In this document: piece by piece, positions 1 to 8,902 of the stretch | Layout of the letters: every line of letters starts with the position of its first letter | How positions within the stretch are numbered: the first letter of the stretch is position 1 | From: JAJDYQ01 sp965214035 | GTDB lineage: Bacteria > Pseudomonadota > Gammaproteobacteria > JAJDYQ01 | Assembly (NCBI GenBank): GCA_965214035.1 | Contig: OZ243932.1 | Coordinates: forward strand, 434,001-498,000 | Direction: 5' to 3' | Length of the DNA: 64,000 bases | Position numbers and translations under genes: made by a program | Notes under the pieces: model-generated | The model's input: the letters and a program-made list of their open reading frames with translations, nothing else | Database searches by the model: none | What the model was told of the DNA's origin: nothing

Positions 1-2
1 AA

Positions 3-202
3 GAAAAAACTGCTCAAATATACTTCTTTAATCAGAATAAACATTTTAATAGTCTTGTTCAGTATTTGGAGAAAAATAATGTCTGCTTTAGTTTCAAGCG
101 TCGTTGAAGATTGTTAAGTTATTCGCTGACAGAAGACTATGATATTTTAGTGATAGGAGAAGGTTGGGGGGCGTTTCTCCCGTATAAGCTATTATTATTT
201 TT
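3..202 (+). pseudogene. Glycosyltransferase (group 1) gene, 5' fragment
   Basis: The reading frame runs in from the window edge. It has a TGA stop at 105-107, continues open past it, and reaches the left end of the inserted cassette at 203. Residues after the stop (SLTEDYDILVIGEGWGAF) fit the region of a GT-B fold glycosyltransferase just before the nucleotide-sugar binding site. If the cassette and one copy of the 8-bp duplication are removed, the frame joins exactly to the 3' fragment at 1757-2000. The gene was therefore hit at least twice, by a nonsense mutation and by an insertion. Family assignment rests mainly on the 3' half. Confidence 0.55.
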
Positions 203-229
203 GGGAATTATATACTTGACTCCCTAAAA
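203..229 (+). repeat. Left terminal inverted repeat of the TIR-gene cassette
   Basis: This is a 27-bp perfect inverse of 1722-1748. Read outward, the end contains TATAAT followed by TCCC, so it could act as an outward -10 element. Confidence 0.9.
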
Positions 230-327
230 TATTAAACATCATCCTGACCTTTGAATGATATTGAATTATAAGGGCCTTGCCGTCTTTTTAATAAAATTTC
301 CGGGTTAATCAACAGAGGACGACTTTC

Positions 328-936
328 ATGGCAAGAAAAACATTCATATCCTACAAATATAGTGAGGCCCAGGATCTGCGGGATGCCATTATTAAGGCTC
401 TTGGAGAGGATGCCACTTACTATGAAGGAGAAACTTCCGATTCGCCAGACTTGACTGATGCCTCCACAGAGACTATCAAAGAAAATCTCAAAAACATGAT
501 GTATGACACTTCAGTGACGATAGTGATAGTTTCACCAGATTTTAAACAGAGTAAGTGGATTGACTGGGAGATAGAATATTGTTTGAGAGAATATAGTCGT
601 AAGGGTCGGACATCGAAGACAAACGGAGTTGTCGGGGTAATTAAAGAAGTAAAGGATGGCTACGACTGGTTGGTTACCAAATCGAGAAAACCTGATGGCT
701 GTTCAGTGAGGACGATTGGTGATTCAAAACTGTACCAGATCATCAATAAGAATCGCTATAACCGTAGTAGCAAAGAATACGCTTGCGATAACTGTAAAAC
801 ACATGACCAATTGGATGGCTCATACATTTCTCTAATTGATCAAAAGGACTTTCTTAAAGATCCTGAAAAATACATAGAAAACGCGTATAAAAAATCTGAA
901 AACTCTGATGAATTTGACCTTACAAAACAAAAGTAG
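328..936 (+). CDS. MTH538-type TIR-like domain protein (ThsB-like), candidate anti-phage factor
   Basis: The 202-residue protein starts with the short strand RKTFISYKY typical of TIR-like folds of the MTH538/DUF1863 group. It then has a TVTIVIVSP-like strand near 62-70 and the motif WIDWE at 77-81, whose Glu corresponds to the catalytic position of TIR NADases. Proteins of this group serve as signal-producing sensors in Thoeris defence, where TIR activity makes an NAD-derived messenger. The C-terminal half (about 110-202) is charged and contains a CDNC pair. Unlike the second copy downstream, this gene appears full length. It is the first cargo gene of the cassette. The defence role is inferred from the family and neighbours; no ThsA-like SIR2 or macro-domain partner is present. 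Confidence 0.75.
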   Translation: MARKTFISYKYSEAQDLRDAIIKALGEDATYYEGETSDSPDLTDASTETIKENLKNMMYDTSVTIVIVSPDFKQSKWIDWEIEYCLREYSRKGRTSKTNGVVGVIKEVKDGYDWLVTKSRKPDGCSVRTIGDSKLYQIINKNRYNRSSKEYACDNCKTHDQLDGSYISLIDQKDFLKDPEKYIENAYKKSENSDEFDLTKQK

Positions 937-1050
937 CGGCTAGATATTTTTCATACTCGCCAAATAAAGAATTATCTGAAGCACCCTCCCAAGCCTACAC
1001 TCCTGACGGCGTGTCTTGTCCTTTACTCCAGCCGATGATAGTCTTTTAGC

Positions 1051-1479
1051 ATGACAGAAGACCCCCAGAGAATGGTTGAGCACCTGAAAATGGTGCAAGG
1101 TGTTGTTACCCGCATGGCGGGTAACAGTGTGCAGATGAAGACTTGGGCCGTATCATTGGTGACCGCTACCTTTGTTTTCTCGGGTCTATCTGACAGTCCG
1201 CATTGGCTGATCGGCGTGGGTGGCTGTATCCCGGTTATTGCTTTCTGGGCAATGGATGCCAGATACCTTCACCTCGAAAGATGCTACATAAAACTCTACG
1301 AAGCAGTTGTGGCTGGAGCAGCTAAACCTTTCGAACTAAATTATCGACCATATGTCACCACGGTCGGTTCTGTTTGGAGTGTTGCGTGGTCTTGGTCAGT
1401 CTGCCGATTCTACGGTTCTCTGCTGGTCGTGATGGTAGCACTCTCAGCAATTTTGGTAATAGTAAGGAATATGTGGTGA
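1051..1479 (+). CDS. Small multi-pass membrane protein next to TIR-like gene
   Basis: This 142-residue protein has a soluble N-terminus of about 25 residues and hydrophobic segments near 31-46, 52-68 and 123-138. The start (HLKMVQGVVTRMAGNSVQMK followed by W-A-V) resembles the RipA-type octameric membrane protein family, which is often encoded next to MTH538 TIR-like genes. Its stop overlaps the GTG start of the following TIR-like reading frame, so the two were co-translated. It could be the membrane effector answering a TIR-made signal. That role is inference; the family match is from memory of the pattern. Confidence 0.6.
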   Translation: MTEDPQRMVEHLKMVQGVVTRMAGNSVQMKTWAVSLVTATFVFSGLSDSPHWLIGVGGCIPVIAFWAMDARYLHLERCYIKLYEAVVAGAAKPFELNYRPYVTTVGSVWSVAWSWSVCRFYGSLLVVMVALSAILVIVRNMW

Positions 1480-1658
1480 AACGAAGAGTTTTCTATAGCT
1501 TCCATTATGAGCCAGACAGTTGGCGGGCTAGCATGGTCCGAAATATCGGTGTGATTGAAGGTAGCCGACCAGCGACAGATAATGACTGGGAGACCGTGAA
1601 ACAAGGCACCAACACAGCGGGCAGGAAGTGGATTAACCATGAAATTATCAAGTCCTGA
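1476..1658 (+). pseudogene. Second MTH538 TIR-like gene, internally deleted and truncated
   Basis: The frame starts at GTG 1476, overlapping the previous stop. It shows the family's opening block (RRVFYSFHYEPDSWRASMVR, then NIGVIEG and NDWE). It then jumps directly from VKQG to the later block TAGRKWINHEI and stops after 60 residues. In this family roughly 20 residues normally separate those blocks and about 70 follow, so an in-frame internal deletion and loss of the C-terminus are likely. The stop lies about 60 bp inside the right cassette end. A functional short protein cannot be excluded. Confidence 0.6.
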
Positions 1659-1721
1659 AAGGGTAATATTGTCTTTCATTTGGAGATTCCGCTAACTGAT
1701 GTTGGCATTATCATGTAACCC

Positions 1722-1748
1722 TTTTAGGGAGTCAAGTATATAATTCCC
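1722..1748 (-). repeat. Right terminal inverted repeat of the TIR-gene cassette
   Basis: Exact inverse of 203-229. The copy of the target duplication TTATTTTT follows immediately at 1749-1756. Confidence 0.9.
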
Positions 1749-2000
1749 TTATTTTTCATTGTGATTGCAATCGATTCAGTGGGCTGTGTCGATGATATTG
1801 TGAAAAGCCATGAAAATGGCTTTGTGGTCAAAGAGAAAGACGCAAAAGATCTGGCCGAGAAAATCGAGATATTGATAAAAGATACAGAGCTGTATGAAAA
1901 AATTTCCAACAATAATAAAGCTTTATTCAATGAAAAACTGACTCATGAAAAAAAACATAAAGGCGTGGGAAGATTTTCTCGGCAGCCTGTAATAAAATAA
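1749..2000 (+). pseudogene. Glycosyltransferase (group 1) gene, 3' fragment
   Basis: The frame encodes the C-terminal part of a GT4-like glycosyltransferase: DSVGCVDDIVKSHENGF, then VKEKDAKDLAEKIEILIKD, the classic end of the second Rossmann domain, to a stop at 1998-2000. It joins in frame to 3-202 after excision of the cassette. The best local ATG is at 1761, but this is not a natural start. Confidence 0.7.
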
Positions 2001-2114
2001 ATATTATGTAATGAAGGCAGATTGCTTTAAAGTCATGTCAGCGAGCCATAAAATGGCATATCCGCCCCAATCGTATACATTATGAGCGCTATCTAACATT
2101 CAGCGGGATTTTCG

Positions 2115-2348
2115 ATGTCAGACAATGAGCAGGATTCAATACGGGAATTGCGGTCGCCGACCTTGTGGCAGGTGGCCAGAAGTGTCATGTCGGCTGCATT
2201 TGGCGTCCAAAAACGAGAGATACTGGAGCGTGATTTCAGGTATGGCAAAGCCAGCCAGTTTATTACTCTGGGCATTATCTTCACAATTTTATTTATTATT
2301 GTGGTTTGGGGGCTGGTTATGCTGGTGATAGAACTGGCAGGTGCCTGA
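2115..2348 (+). CDS. DUF2970 family small membrane protein
   Basis: This 77-residue protein has a soluble N-terminus (LWQVARSVMSAAFGVQ, then RDF) and a single membrane helix at about 49-72. That is the layout of the DUF2970 family of proteobacterial small inner-membrane proteins. No biochemical function is known for the family. It lies between the broken glycosyltransferase and the convergent sat gene. Confidence 0.75.
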   Translation: MSDNEQDSIRELRSPTLWQVARSVMSAAFGVQKREILERDFRYGKASQFITLGIIFTILFIIVVWGLVMLVIELAGA

Positions 2349-2434
2349 TACTCATTGCCACCGGGAATGGAACTTGATTGAGTAGTTGTCCAGCCTGCCT
2401 TTCCTATTGTCCCGGACTGGTAGCTTGAACCGGC

Positions 2435-3616
2435 TTACAATGACTGATAGTACTCAATCAGGATCTGTGCGACCTCTGGACGTGAAAATTCCTTTGGTGG
2501 AGCTTCGCCATTGCTCAGCATTTCACGCACTTTAGTGCCGGACAGCAGAATAAAGTCATCCTTTGAATGGTTGGGTGCTTCACGCATCATCACGACCTTA
2601 TTCAATTTTTTGGACCAGGCGGTATGGTCGGCCTTGAAAATTTCGATGTCTAATGTACCTTCGGGTATGCGACTGAAGATTTCCTGGGCCTCGAATGCGC
2701 CATAATAGTCACCCACACCTGCGTGATCTCGACCGATGATAAAGTGGGTGGCACCCATATTTTGTCGGAATATGGCATGCAGAACGGCTTCACGGGGGCC
2801 AGCGTACAGCATATCGAAGCCATAGCCGGTGACCATTGCGCTGTTGGGTGGAAAGTACAACTCCACCATTTTGCGAATTGCTGCATCACGAACCGGGGCC
2901 GGGATATCGCCTTTTTTCAATTTTCCGAGCAACATATGGATCACTAGGCCATCGCAGCCCAGGCGTTCCATGGCCATATGGCACAACTCCTCATGTGCCA
3001 GATGCATGGGATTACGGGTCTGGAATGCGACCACTTTCTGCCAGCCATGCTCGGCGATCTCGTTACGGATTTCTACGGCGGTACGGAAGGTATCCGGGAA
3101 CTCGGTGGAAAAGTACGAAAAGTTCAGCACCTCAATCGGGCCGGATACGACAATCCTGCCTTGAGAATTGAGAGCGGCCACGCCGGGATGCTCGGTATCG
3201 TTTGTGCCGAACACCTTTTCTGTAATGGTTGCCATTTGATCGTCACTCAACTCCTCAATGTCCTTGATGTCCTGAACAGCAATGACCGGATTACCTTTTA
3301 CATTGGGATCACGCAGGGCGATACGCCGGGCATCTCCGACAGGGCTGGCATTTTCAATCAGGTTGAATACCGGGGTTGGCCAGAAAACGCCGTTCGTCAT
3401 ATGCATGTTTTCTGCAACGGCCAGGGCATCAGCTTTATTCATATAACCCGTCAGTGGATTGAAATAGCCGGCACCCATCATGACTGCATTTGCGGCGGTG
3501 GCCGAACTGACCATCATTGAAGGCAGGCTGCCGGCCTCTTTTTGCAATTCGTCGTTTCTGTCCGTGTCATACACAAACAACGGATTGAGGCTCGTTGAAC
3601 CATGTGGCTTTATCAT
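2435..3616 (-). CDS. sat: ATP sulfurylase (sulfate adenylyltransferase)
   Basis: This 393-residue Sat is of the single-chain (homo-oligomeric) type. It has the nucleotide-binding motif QTRNPMHLAH at 199-208 and GRDHAG at 295-300. The reaction interconverts ATP plus sulfate with APS plus pyrophosphate. In sulfur oxidisers this form runs towards ATP, releasing sulfate at the end of the reverse dissimilatory pathway. No kinase domain, cysD/cysN or aprAB is seen nearby. The ATG at 3616 is preceded by AGGAGA at good spacing. The sulfur-globule gene at 58854 supports the oxidative direction, but the direction itself is inference. Confidence 0.93.
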   Translation of the reverse strand: MIKPHGSTSLNPLFVYDTDRNDELQKEAGSLPSMMVSSATAANAVMMGAGYFNPLTGYMNKADALAVAENMHMTNGVFWPTPVFNLIENASPVGDARRIALRDPNVKGNPVIAVQDIKDIEELSDDQMATITEKVFGTNDTEHPGVAALNSQGRIVVSGPIEVLNFSYFSTEFPDTFRTAVEIRNEIAEHGWQKVVAFQTRNPMHLAHEELCHMAMERLGCDGLVIHMLLGKLKKGDIPAPVRDAAIRKMVELYFPPNSAMVTGYGFDMLYAGPREAVLHAIFRQNMGATHFIIGRDHAGVGDYYGAFEAQEIFSRIPEGTLDIEIFKADHTAWSKKLNKVVMMREAPNHSKDDFILLSGTKVREMLSNGEAPPKEFSRPEVAQILIEYYQSL

Positions 3617-3690
3617 AGTATCTCCTGTTTAAGTGATTATTTCTGGATGATTTAGGGGAGTGCAAGCCAGAACTTCCCGAATGAAACTGA

Positions 3691-4758
3691 TCAATGATTA
3701 TTTTGGCGCCTGTTGGCGACAGCGGCAGCCAATTCGTGCAGTACCGGTACGGAGTCATCCCAGCCTATGCAGGCATCGGTTATGCTCTGCCCATAATTCA
3801 ATGGCTGTCCCGGGATATTATTCTGTCGTCCGGCATGCAAATGGCTTTCAATCATCACGCCGACAATACGCTTTTCCCCGTCACGGATCTGCCGGGATAT
3901 ATTCTGGGCAACATCGATCTGGCGCTCATGCTGCTTGCTGCTGTTGGCGTGACTGCAATCGACCATCATCGCCGGATTCAGGCCGGCGGCTTCCAGGTCC
4001 TTGCCGGCCTGCTGTACACTGGCGGCATCATAATTAGGCTGTTTACCACCCCGCAGGATAATATGGCAATCGCTGTTTCCGGTGGTTTCAAAAATGGCTG
4101 AATGTCCGGCTTTGGTCAATGACAGGAAGTGGTGTGAGCTATTGGCGGCGCGGACGGCATCAACAGCGATGCTTAAGGTGCCATCTGTGCCATTTTTGAA
4201 GCCGACCGGACAGGACAAACCGGATGCCAGCTCGCGGTGTACCTGACTTTCAGTGGTTCGTGCCCCGATGGCTCCCCAACTGATTAAATCAGCGTAATAT
4301 TGTGGCGTAATCAAATCCAGAAACTCGGTAGCTGCCGGTATGCCTATATTATTCAGCCTGAGCAACAACTCACGGGCCTTATGCAGGCCGGAGTTAATAT
4401 CGAAACTGTCGTCCAGATCAGGATCATTGATCAAGCCTTTCCAGCCAACGGTAGTGCGGGGTTTTTCAAAATACACCCTCATAATGATCTCCAGATCATT
4501 GATCAATTTTTCACGGATATGCAACAGCCGGTCGGCATACTCCAGAGCGGCATCCGTGTCATGGATAGAGCAGGGGCCGATAACAACCAGACAGCGGTCA
4601 CTCTGACCATGCAGAATCCCATGAATTTTGTTTCGGGTATTGGCCGTGATTTCAGCGGCTTTTGCCGTGATTGGAAACTTCTCATGCACCGCACTGGGAG
4701 AGACAACCTCTCTGGTAGTAGCGATACGCAAGTTATCTGTCTGAAATTTTTTACTCAT
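3691..4758 (-). CDS. aroG: 3-deoxy-7-phosphoheptulonate synthase (class I, AroF/G/H type)
   Basis: It catalyses the first step of the shikimate pathway, condensing phosphoenolpyruvate and erythrose 4-phosphate. The 355-residue product carries VVIGPCSIHD, RVYFEKPRTTVGWKGL, GARTTESQ, GFKNGTDG and the metal-binding segment MVDCSHAN, all hallmarks of the class I enzyme. A longer frame exists upstream to 4824, but the Met at 4758 (MSKKFQTDNLRI) matches the usual start. Which isozyme (F, G or H) and which amino acid inhibits it cannot be told here. It lies 74 bp upstream of sat on the same strand. Confidence 0.9.
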   Translation of the reverse strand: MSKKFQTDNLRIATTREVVSPSAVHEKFPITAKAAEITANTRNKIHGILHGQSDRCLVVIGPCSIHDTDAALEYADRLLHIREKLINDLEIIMRVYFEKPRTTVGWKGLINDPDLDDSFDINSGLHKARELLLRLNNIGIPAATEFLDLITPQYYADLISWGAIGARTTESQVHRELASGLSCPVGFKNGTDGTLSIAVDAVRAANSSHHFLSLTKAGHSAIFETTGNSDCHIILRGGKQPNYDAASVQQAGKDLEAAGLNPAMMVDCSHANSSKQHERQIDVAQNISRQIRDGEKRIVGVMIESHLHAGRQNNIPGQPLNYGQSITDACIGWDDSVPVLHELAAAVANRRQNNH

Positions 4759-4896
4759 TAAGCTCAATGATATATCTGTACAGGGGCGCGTATGATAAGT
4801 GGAAAGGCGACCGATTTGAACCACCTGATTGAGGTGCCCGTTATTCCAGACTGAATCGGTACAAACGGATGTAATGGTAGGCCATCGGATCCATTT

Positions 4897-5334
4897 TCAA
4901 GTGATTTCAAAGCTGTCCTGTTTAGCGAAAGGCAGAGCAAGGCTCTTCATTTTTTGCACCAGAGCATACATACCGATATGTCGCTGAGTACTCAGATGCT
5001 CATCCAGGCCGAGTCGTTTCAAAGACTCATCGAAGCTGGTATTGAGAATCTCATCCGGGGTCTTATCGGCGAATATTTGCAGAATCAGATAGACCAGTCC
5101 GCGGATAATGGGCTGTTCTGCTTCGGCCTGATAGATAAACTTTCCTGAGCCGGGATCATCCATTTGTCCGATGATCCAGACATTACTGGCACAGCCATGT
5201 ACCAGATTATTTTCGACTTTATTTTCGGGGGAAATATCGGTGAGCCTGCTGCCGAGCTCCTCCAGAAACTGGTAACGTGCATCCCACTCTACGAGGAAAT
5301 CGAAGGTTTCGACGATATAATCAAAGTCAGACAT
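4897..5334 (-). CDS. sufE: SufE-family sulfur acceptor protein
   Basis: This 145-residue protein has the SufE/CsdE active-site motif HGCASNVW, with the sulfur-accepting Cys48. SufE takes persulfide sulfur from the cysteine desulfurase SufS and passes it to the SufBCD scaffold for Fe-S cluster assembly. Length and the flanking motif (VENNLVHGC, then a LVYLIL-type helix) fit the family. No suf genes adjoin it, so it may serve a desulfurase encoded elsewhere, or a CsdA-type partner. Confidence 0.88.
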   Translation of the reverse strand: MSDFDYIVETFDFLVEWDARYQFLEELGSRLTDISPENKVENNLVHGCASNVWIIGQMDDPGSGKFIYQAEAEQPIIRGLVYLILQIFADKTPDEILNTSFDESLKRLGLDEHLSTQRHIGMYALVQKMKSLALPFAKQDSFEIT

Positions 5335-5369
5335 GGCAGGAAAGCTACCGCTCGATGCTGCGAGGCGAC

Positions 5370-6242
5370 TTATTGAAGCCCGGAATTAAATTCACGGATT
5401 GTACGCAGATTATTATTCATGCTGGCGATGATATCGCGGCCCTCCCCGGTGAGCTGTAAAAGGCGCAGACCTTCGCCGATATAGGGCAGGACATGATTTT
5501 CATAAAACTGTGGGTATCCCAGATACATATCATCCAGACCATGATAGTCCAGGTGTTGATTGATGCCCTGCTCATCGAACTCCTGGAACAGATGATTAAG
5601 CTTATTCAGATAACGGGGGTCACTGAACTGACCGATCAGATCGGCTGCCCTTACCAGACCGGGATAATCCAGTGTGTTGGCATGGGCCTCGTCATCTGGA
5701 ATCGGAAAGCGGGTTCTTTCAATGCAGCGACAGATAAAGTTTGTATCGACAAAATCATGGGCCTGATAATTTTCAACGACAAAGGACTGCCCCCGATCAA
5801 CATGATACGGCATCATGCTGGCGTCTGTTTTATTCGGCTGGAACGGGATCATTTTGTCACCGAACCCTGAATAATACTGATCCTCCATATCGCGACGACA
5901 GGCTCCCTTGACGAAACCGATATCGTGAAACAACAAAGCCAGTATGACATGCAGCAGGTCCAGAGGAGAGACGGCAGACTCCAGATTCTTGCCTTTCAGA
6001 ATAGCCTGGCCGGTAGCCGTGACATACATCGTATGCTCAACGTTATGATAAGCCGCGTTACTGGTAGCAATACGATCAATGGTCTGGACTGCTGCGGTTT
6101 TTATCAGGGCGAGATATTGCGGATGCTGGTCACCATACTCGGAACGATAGGCATCCACCAGCCGCTGCTGCAATTCGTTTTTCAGGGTTTGAGTAACATC
6201 CAGCATTAAACCACCGTAATTTCCGGTTTGGTCACTAAACAA
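5370..6242 (-). CDS. HD-domain metal-dependent phosphohydrolase
   Basis: This protein of up to 290 residues has HNVEH at 66-70 and HDIGF at 106-110, forming the HD metal site, followed by an acidic helical region. Relatives are annotated as HD-domain or Npun-type phosphohydrolases, and the substrate is unknown. A second possible start is the Met at 6206 (MLDVTQTL), preceded by GGTGG, which would give 278 residues. It is 36 bp upstream of sufE on the same strand; co-transcription is possible. Confidence 0.75.
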   Translation of the reverse strand: MFSDQTGNYGGLMLDVTQTLKNELQQRLVDAYRSEYGDQHPQYLALIKTAAVQTIDRIATSNAAYHNVEHTMYVTATGQAILKGKNLESAVSPLDLLHVILALLFHDIGFVKGACRRDMEDQYYSGFGDKMIPFQPNKTDASMMPYHVDRGQSFVVENYQAHDFVDTNFICRCIERTRFPIPDDEAHANTLDYPGLVRAADLIGQFSDPRYLNKLNHLFQEFDEQGINQHLDYHGLDDMYLGYPQFYENHVLPYIGEGLRLLQLTGEGRDIIASMNNNLRTIREFNSGLQ

Positions 6243-6421
6243 GGGCCATCTTACAGTCTAGCGGTTTATCGTGACACCATCCATGAAAAATCATGGCAGA
6301 AATGTGAACTGAATCTGGTTTTCGGATTCATTATGGCTGGTTGTGATGACGGATGCCATTCGGTAGGCATCTGCGGCATAATGCGGCCTCCTTTATAACA
6401 CGATATTCGGACCAAAAGCAG

Positions 6422-7648
6422 ATGAGCACTGAAAGTACCGCGGTTGACAAAGTTGTGCTGGCCTATTCAGGCGGGCTGGACACATCGGTCATTCTGGCCT
6501 GGCTGCAAGACACCTATGGCTGTGAAGTAGTGACACTGACAGTGGATATAGGTCAGGGAGAAGAAGTTGAAGCGGCGCGGGACAAAGCGCGGCAACTGGG
6601 GGTTCAAGAGGTCCATATAGAGGACTTGACGACTGAATTTGTACGCGACTATGTTTACCCGATGTTTCGGGCCAATACGGTTTACGAAGGTGAATACCTG
6701 CTGGGCACGGCGATAGCCAGACCATTGATAGCGAAGCGGATGATAGAAATTGCAGATGAGACCGGGGCAGACAGCATATCGCATGGAGCGACCGGCAAGG
6801 GCAACGATCAGGTTCGTTTTGAAATAGGTGCCTATGCCCTGAAACCGGATATAAAGATCATTGCGCCGTGGCGTGAATGGCAACTGACCTCACGCGAGAT
6901 GCTGCTGGAATATGCTGAAAGCCGTGGTATTCCGATAGAAAAGAAACGGGGTGCAGCCTCGCCATACTCCATGGATGCCAACCTGCTGCACATCTCCTAC
7001 GAAGGAGGCGAGCTGGAAGACCCCTGGAATGAGCCGCCCGACAGCATGTGGCGCTGGAGCATATCTCCGGACAAGGCACCGGATGTCCCGACCTGCCTCA
7101 CCCTTGGCTACAAAAAGGGAGACATTATCTCCATTGATGGACAGCAACTGGAACCTGTAGAAATACTGAGCAGACTCAACCAACTGGGAGGTGCGAACGG
7201 TATCGGTCGTCTGGATATTGTTGAAAACCGCTATGTGGGCATGAAATCGCGTGGTTGCTACGAAACGCCGGGTGGAACCATCATGCTCAAGGCACACCGG
7301 GCGATTGAATCAATAACCCTTGATCGTGAAGTAGCCCACCTGAAAGATGAACTGATGCCTCGATATGCCAGCCTGATATACAACGGCTACTGGTGGTCAC
7401 CTGAGCGACTGCTGCTGCAAGAGATGATTGACAGATCCCAGCTATATGTGAATGGCGAAGTTCGTCTGCGACTCTATAAAGGCAATGTTGAAGTTCTTGG
7501 CAGGCGCTCAGACGATAGCCTTTTTGATGAAAATATCGCCACATTTGAAGATGATCAAGGAACTTACCAGCAACAGCATTCAGACGGATTTATCCGGCTG
7601 AATGCCCTGAGACTGATCACTGCCGCCCAAAAGGGCCGCATCCCGTAA
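6422..7648 (+). CDS. argG: Argininosuccinate synthase
   Basis: This ATP-dependent ligase joins citrulline and aspartate in arginine synthesis. The 408-residue protein has the PP-loop motif SGGLDTS at 16-22, SHGATGKGNDQVRFE, and the C-terminal YNGYWWSPE block. The frame is open upstream to 6353, but the Met at 6422 (MSTESTAVDKVVLAYSGG) gives the normal family length. It is the last gene before a tight convergent junction with the M48 protease. Confidence 0.95.
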   Translation: MSTESTAVDKVVLAYSGGLDTSVILAWLQDTYGCEVVTLTVDIGQGEEVEAARDKARQLGVQEVHIEDLTTEFVRDYVYPMFRANTVYEGEYLLGTAIARPLIAKRMIEIADETGADSISHGATGKGNDQVRFEIGAYALKPDIKIIAPWREWQLTSREMLLEYAESRGIPIEKKRGAASPYSMDANLLHISYEGGELEDPWNEPPDSMWRWSISPDKAPDVPTCLTLGYKKGDIISIDGQQLEPVEILSRLNQLGGANGIGRLDIVENRYVGMKSRGCYETPGGTIMLKAHRAIESITLDREVAHLKDELMPRYASLIYNGYWWSPERLLLQEMIDRSQLYVNGEVRLRLYKGNVEVLGRRSDDSLFDENIATFEDDQGTYQQQHSDGFIRLNALRLITAAQKGRIP

Positions 7649-7654
7649 GAATCC

Positions 7655-8902
7655 TCATCCGGTTTCCAGTAAATGAGCGATGCGTATGGAAGCGGGCGGA
7701 TGAGAATCATAAAATGCCGAATGCAGCGGGTCAGGTGTCAGCGTGCTGGCATTTTCCTCATACATTTTGACCAGAGCCGAGATCAGCCGAGAACCATCGC
7801 TTTGCTGTCTGGCATACTCATCGGCCTCAAACTCATCCCTTCTTGAAAGGGCTGCAAACAGTGGAGAAATAAAAAAAGTGAACAACGGCATGACCAGCAT
7901 AAAGAGCACCAGTCCGGTATGGGAAGACACTCCACTGACGCCCAGGCCGAAATAGAAAGCCGGGTTCTCGAACAACCAGCCAAGAATGGCGAGGCCGGTC
8001 AGACTCAGGGCCGACATCAGAACGATACGCCGCCTGATATGGCCATATTTGAAATGACCCAACTCATGCGCGAGTACGGCTTCAGTCTCATCGACGCTGA
8101 GAGATTGAATCAGGGTATCGAAAAAGACAATCCGTTTATTGGCCCCGAAGCCGGTGAAATAAGCATTACCATGTCCAGAGCGTTTAGAGCCATCCATGAC
8201 AAAGATTCCATTGGAAGAAAACCCGCATCGTTCAAGCAGGGTAACGATGCGCTCTTTCAGCACACTGTCATCCAGTGGCTGGAACCTGTTGAACAATGGA
8301 GCGATGAACCGGGGGTAGGCCCACATCACCAGCAGACTGAAGCCGGTCCACACCATCCAGACAAAAAGCCACCATAGCGCCCCCGAACTCTCCATTAACC
8401 AGAGCACCACCATAATCAGGGGAGTGCCGAGCAAAAAGGCCAGCATCAGCCCCTTGACCATATCGATGACGAACAACCGGCCGGTCATTTTATTAAAGCC
8501 ATATCGTTCCTCAATGACAAAAGTTGAATAAAGCGAAGCCGGCACATCAATGGTGGCACTGATCAGCAAAAAGGAAAGAATAAAAGCCGTACCACTGACA
8601 ATACCGGCCCCGCTGAAAGACAGCCAGAAGCCATTGAGCGCTTCCAGCCCGCCGCCAAACGTCCACAACAACAGGACAACGGCGTTGACAGCCATGCTGA
8701 CAATGCCCAGGCCGGTCTTTGCCGCGGTATAATCCGCTGCCTTCTGATGTGCGGCCAGAGTGATTTTGCCGGCGAATGCCTCAGGTACCTGCCCCTTATG
8801 GCGCTTGATAAATGACACATGCCTGCGAGCCAGCCACACCTGCACAACCAGGCCGACCGTCAGCGCACCCGTGACCAGCCAGCTTGTTTCGTTAAACTCC
8901 AT
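7655..8902 (-). CDS. M48-family membrane metalloprotease (Ste24/CAAX protease type)
   Basis: The 415-residue protein has an N-terminal membrane segment, several helices between about 66 and 200, the zinc motif HELGH at 279-283, further helices, and EFEADEYA at 357-364 supplying the third zinc ligand. That is the Ste24-like layout rather than short HtpX. Bacterial members take part in membrane or envelope protein quality control. The start codon is only one base from the target duplication of the tnpB cassette. The original upstream region has therefore been displaced, and the cassette end now supplies the sequence in front of the gene, including an outward TATAAT. Confidence 0.88.
   Translation of the reverse strand: MEFNETSWLVTGALTVGLVVQVWLARRHVSFIKRHKGQVPEAFAGKITLAAHQKAADYTAAKTGLGIVSMAVNAVVLLLWTFGGGLEALNGFWLSFSGAGIVSGTAFILSFLLISATIDVPASLYSTFVIEERYGFNKMTGRLFVIDMVKGLMLAFLLGTPLIMVVLWLMESSGALWWLFVWMVWTGFSLLVMWAYPRFIAPLFNRFQPLDDSVLKERIVTLLERCGFSSNGIFVMDGSKRSGHGNAYFTGFGANKRIVFFDTLIQSLSVDETEAVLAHELGHFKYGHIRRRIVLMSALSLTGLAILGWLFENPAFYFGLGVSGVSSHTGLVLFMLVMPLFTFFISPLFAALSRRDEFEADEYARQQSDGSRLISALVKMYEENASTLTPDPLHSAFYDSHPPASIRIAHLLETG

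Larger units (their letters stand above)
203..1748. mobile_element. Non-autonomous IS1595-type cassette carrying TIR-like defence genes
   Basis: The 1546-bp element is bounded by a perfect 27-bp inverted repeat (203-229 and 1722-1748) beginning GGGAATTATATA. It is flanked by an exact 8-bp target duplication TTATTTTT (195-202 and 1749-1756). It has no transposase gene. The end sequence matches that of the IS1595-family element at 25566, and an 8-bp duplication is usual for that family, so mobilisation in trans is inferred. Cargo: a TIR-like protein, a small multi-pass membrane protein and a damaged second TIR-like gene, all on the plus strand. Confidence 0.85.

Noticed and set aside
2978..3520. 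180-codon frame opposite sat
   Set aside because: Shadow of the strongly conserved sat gene on the other strand.
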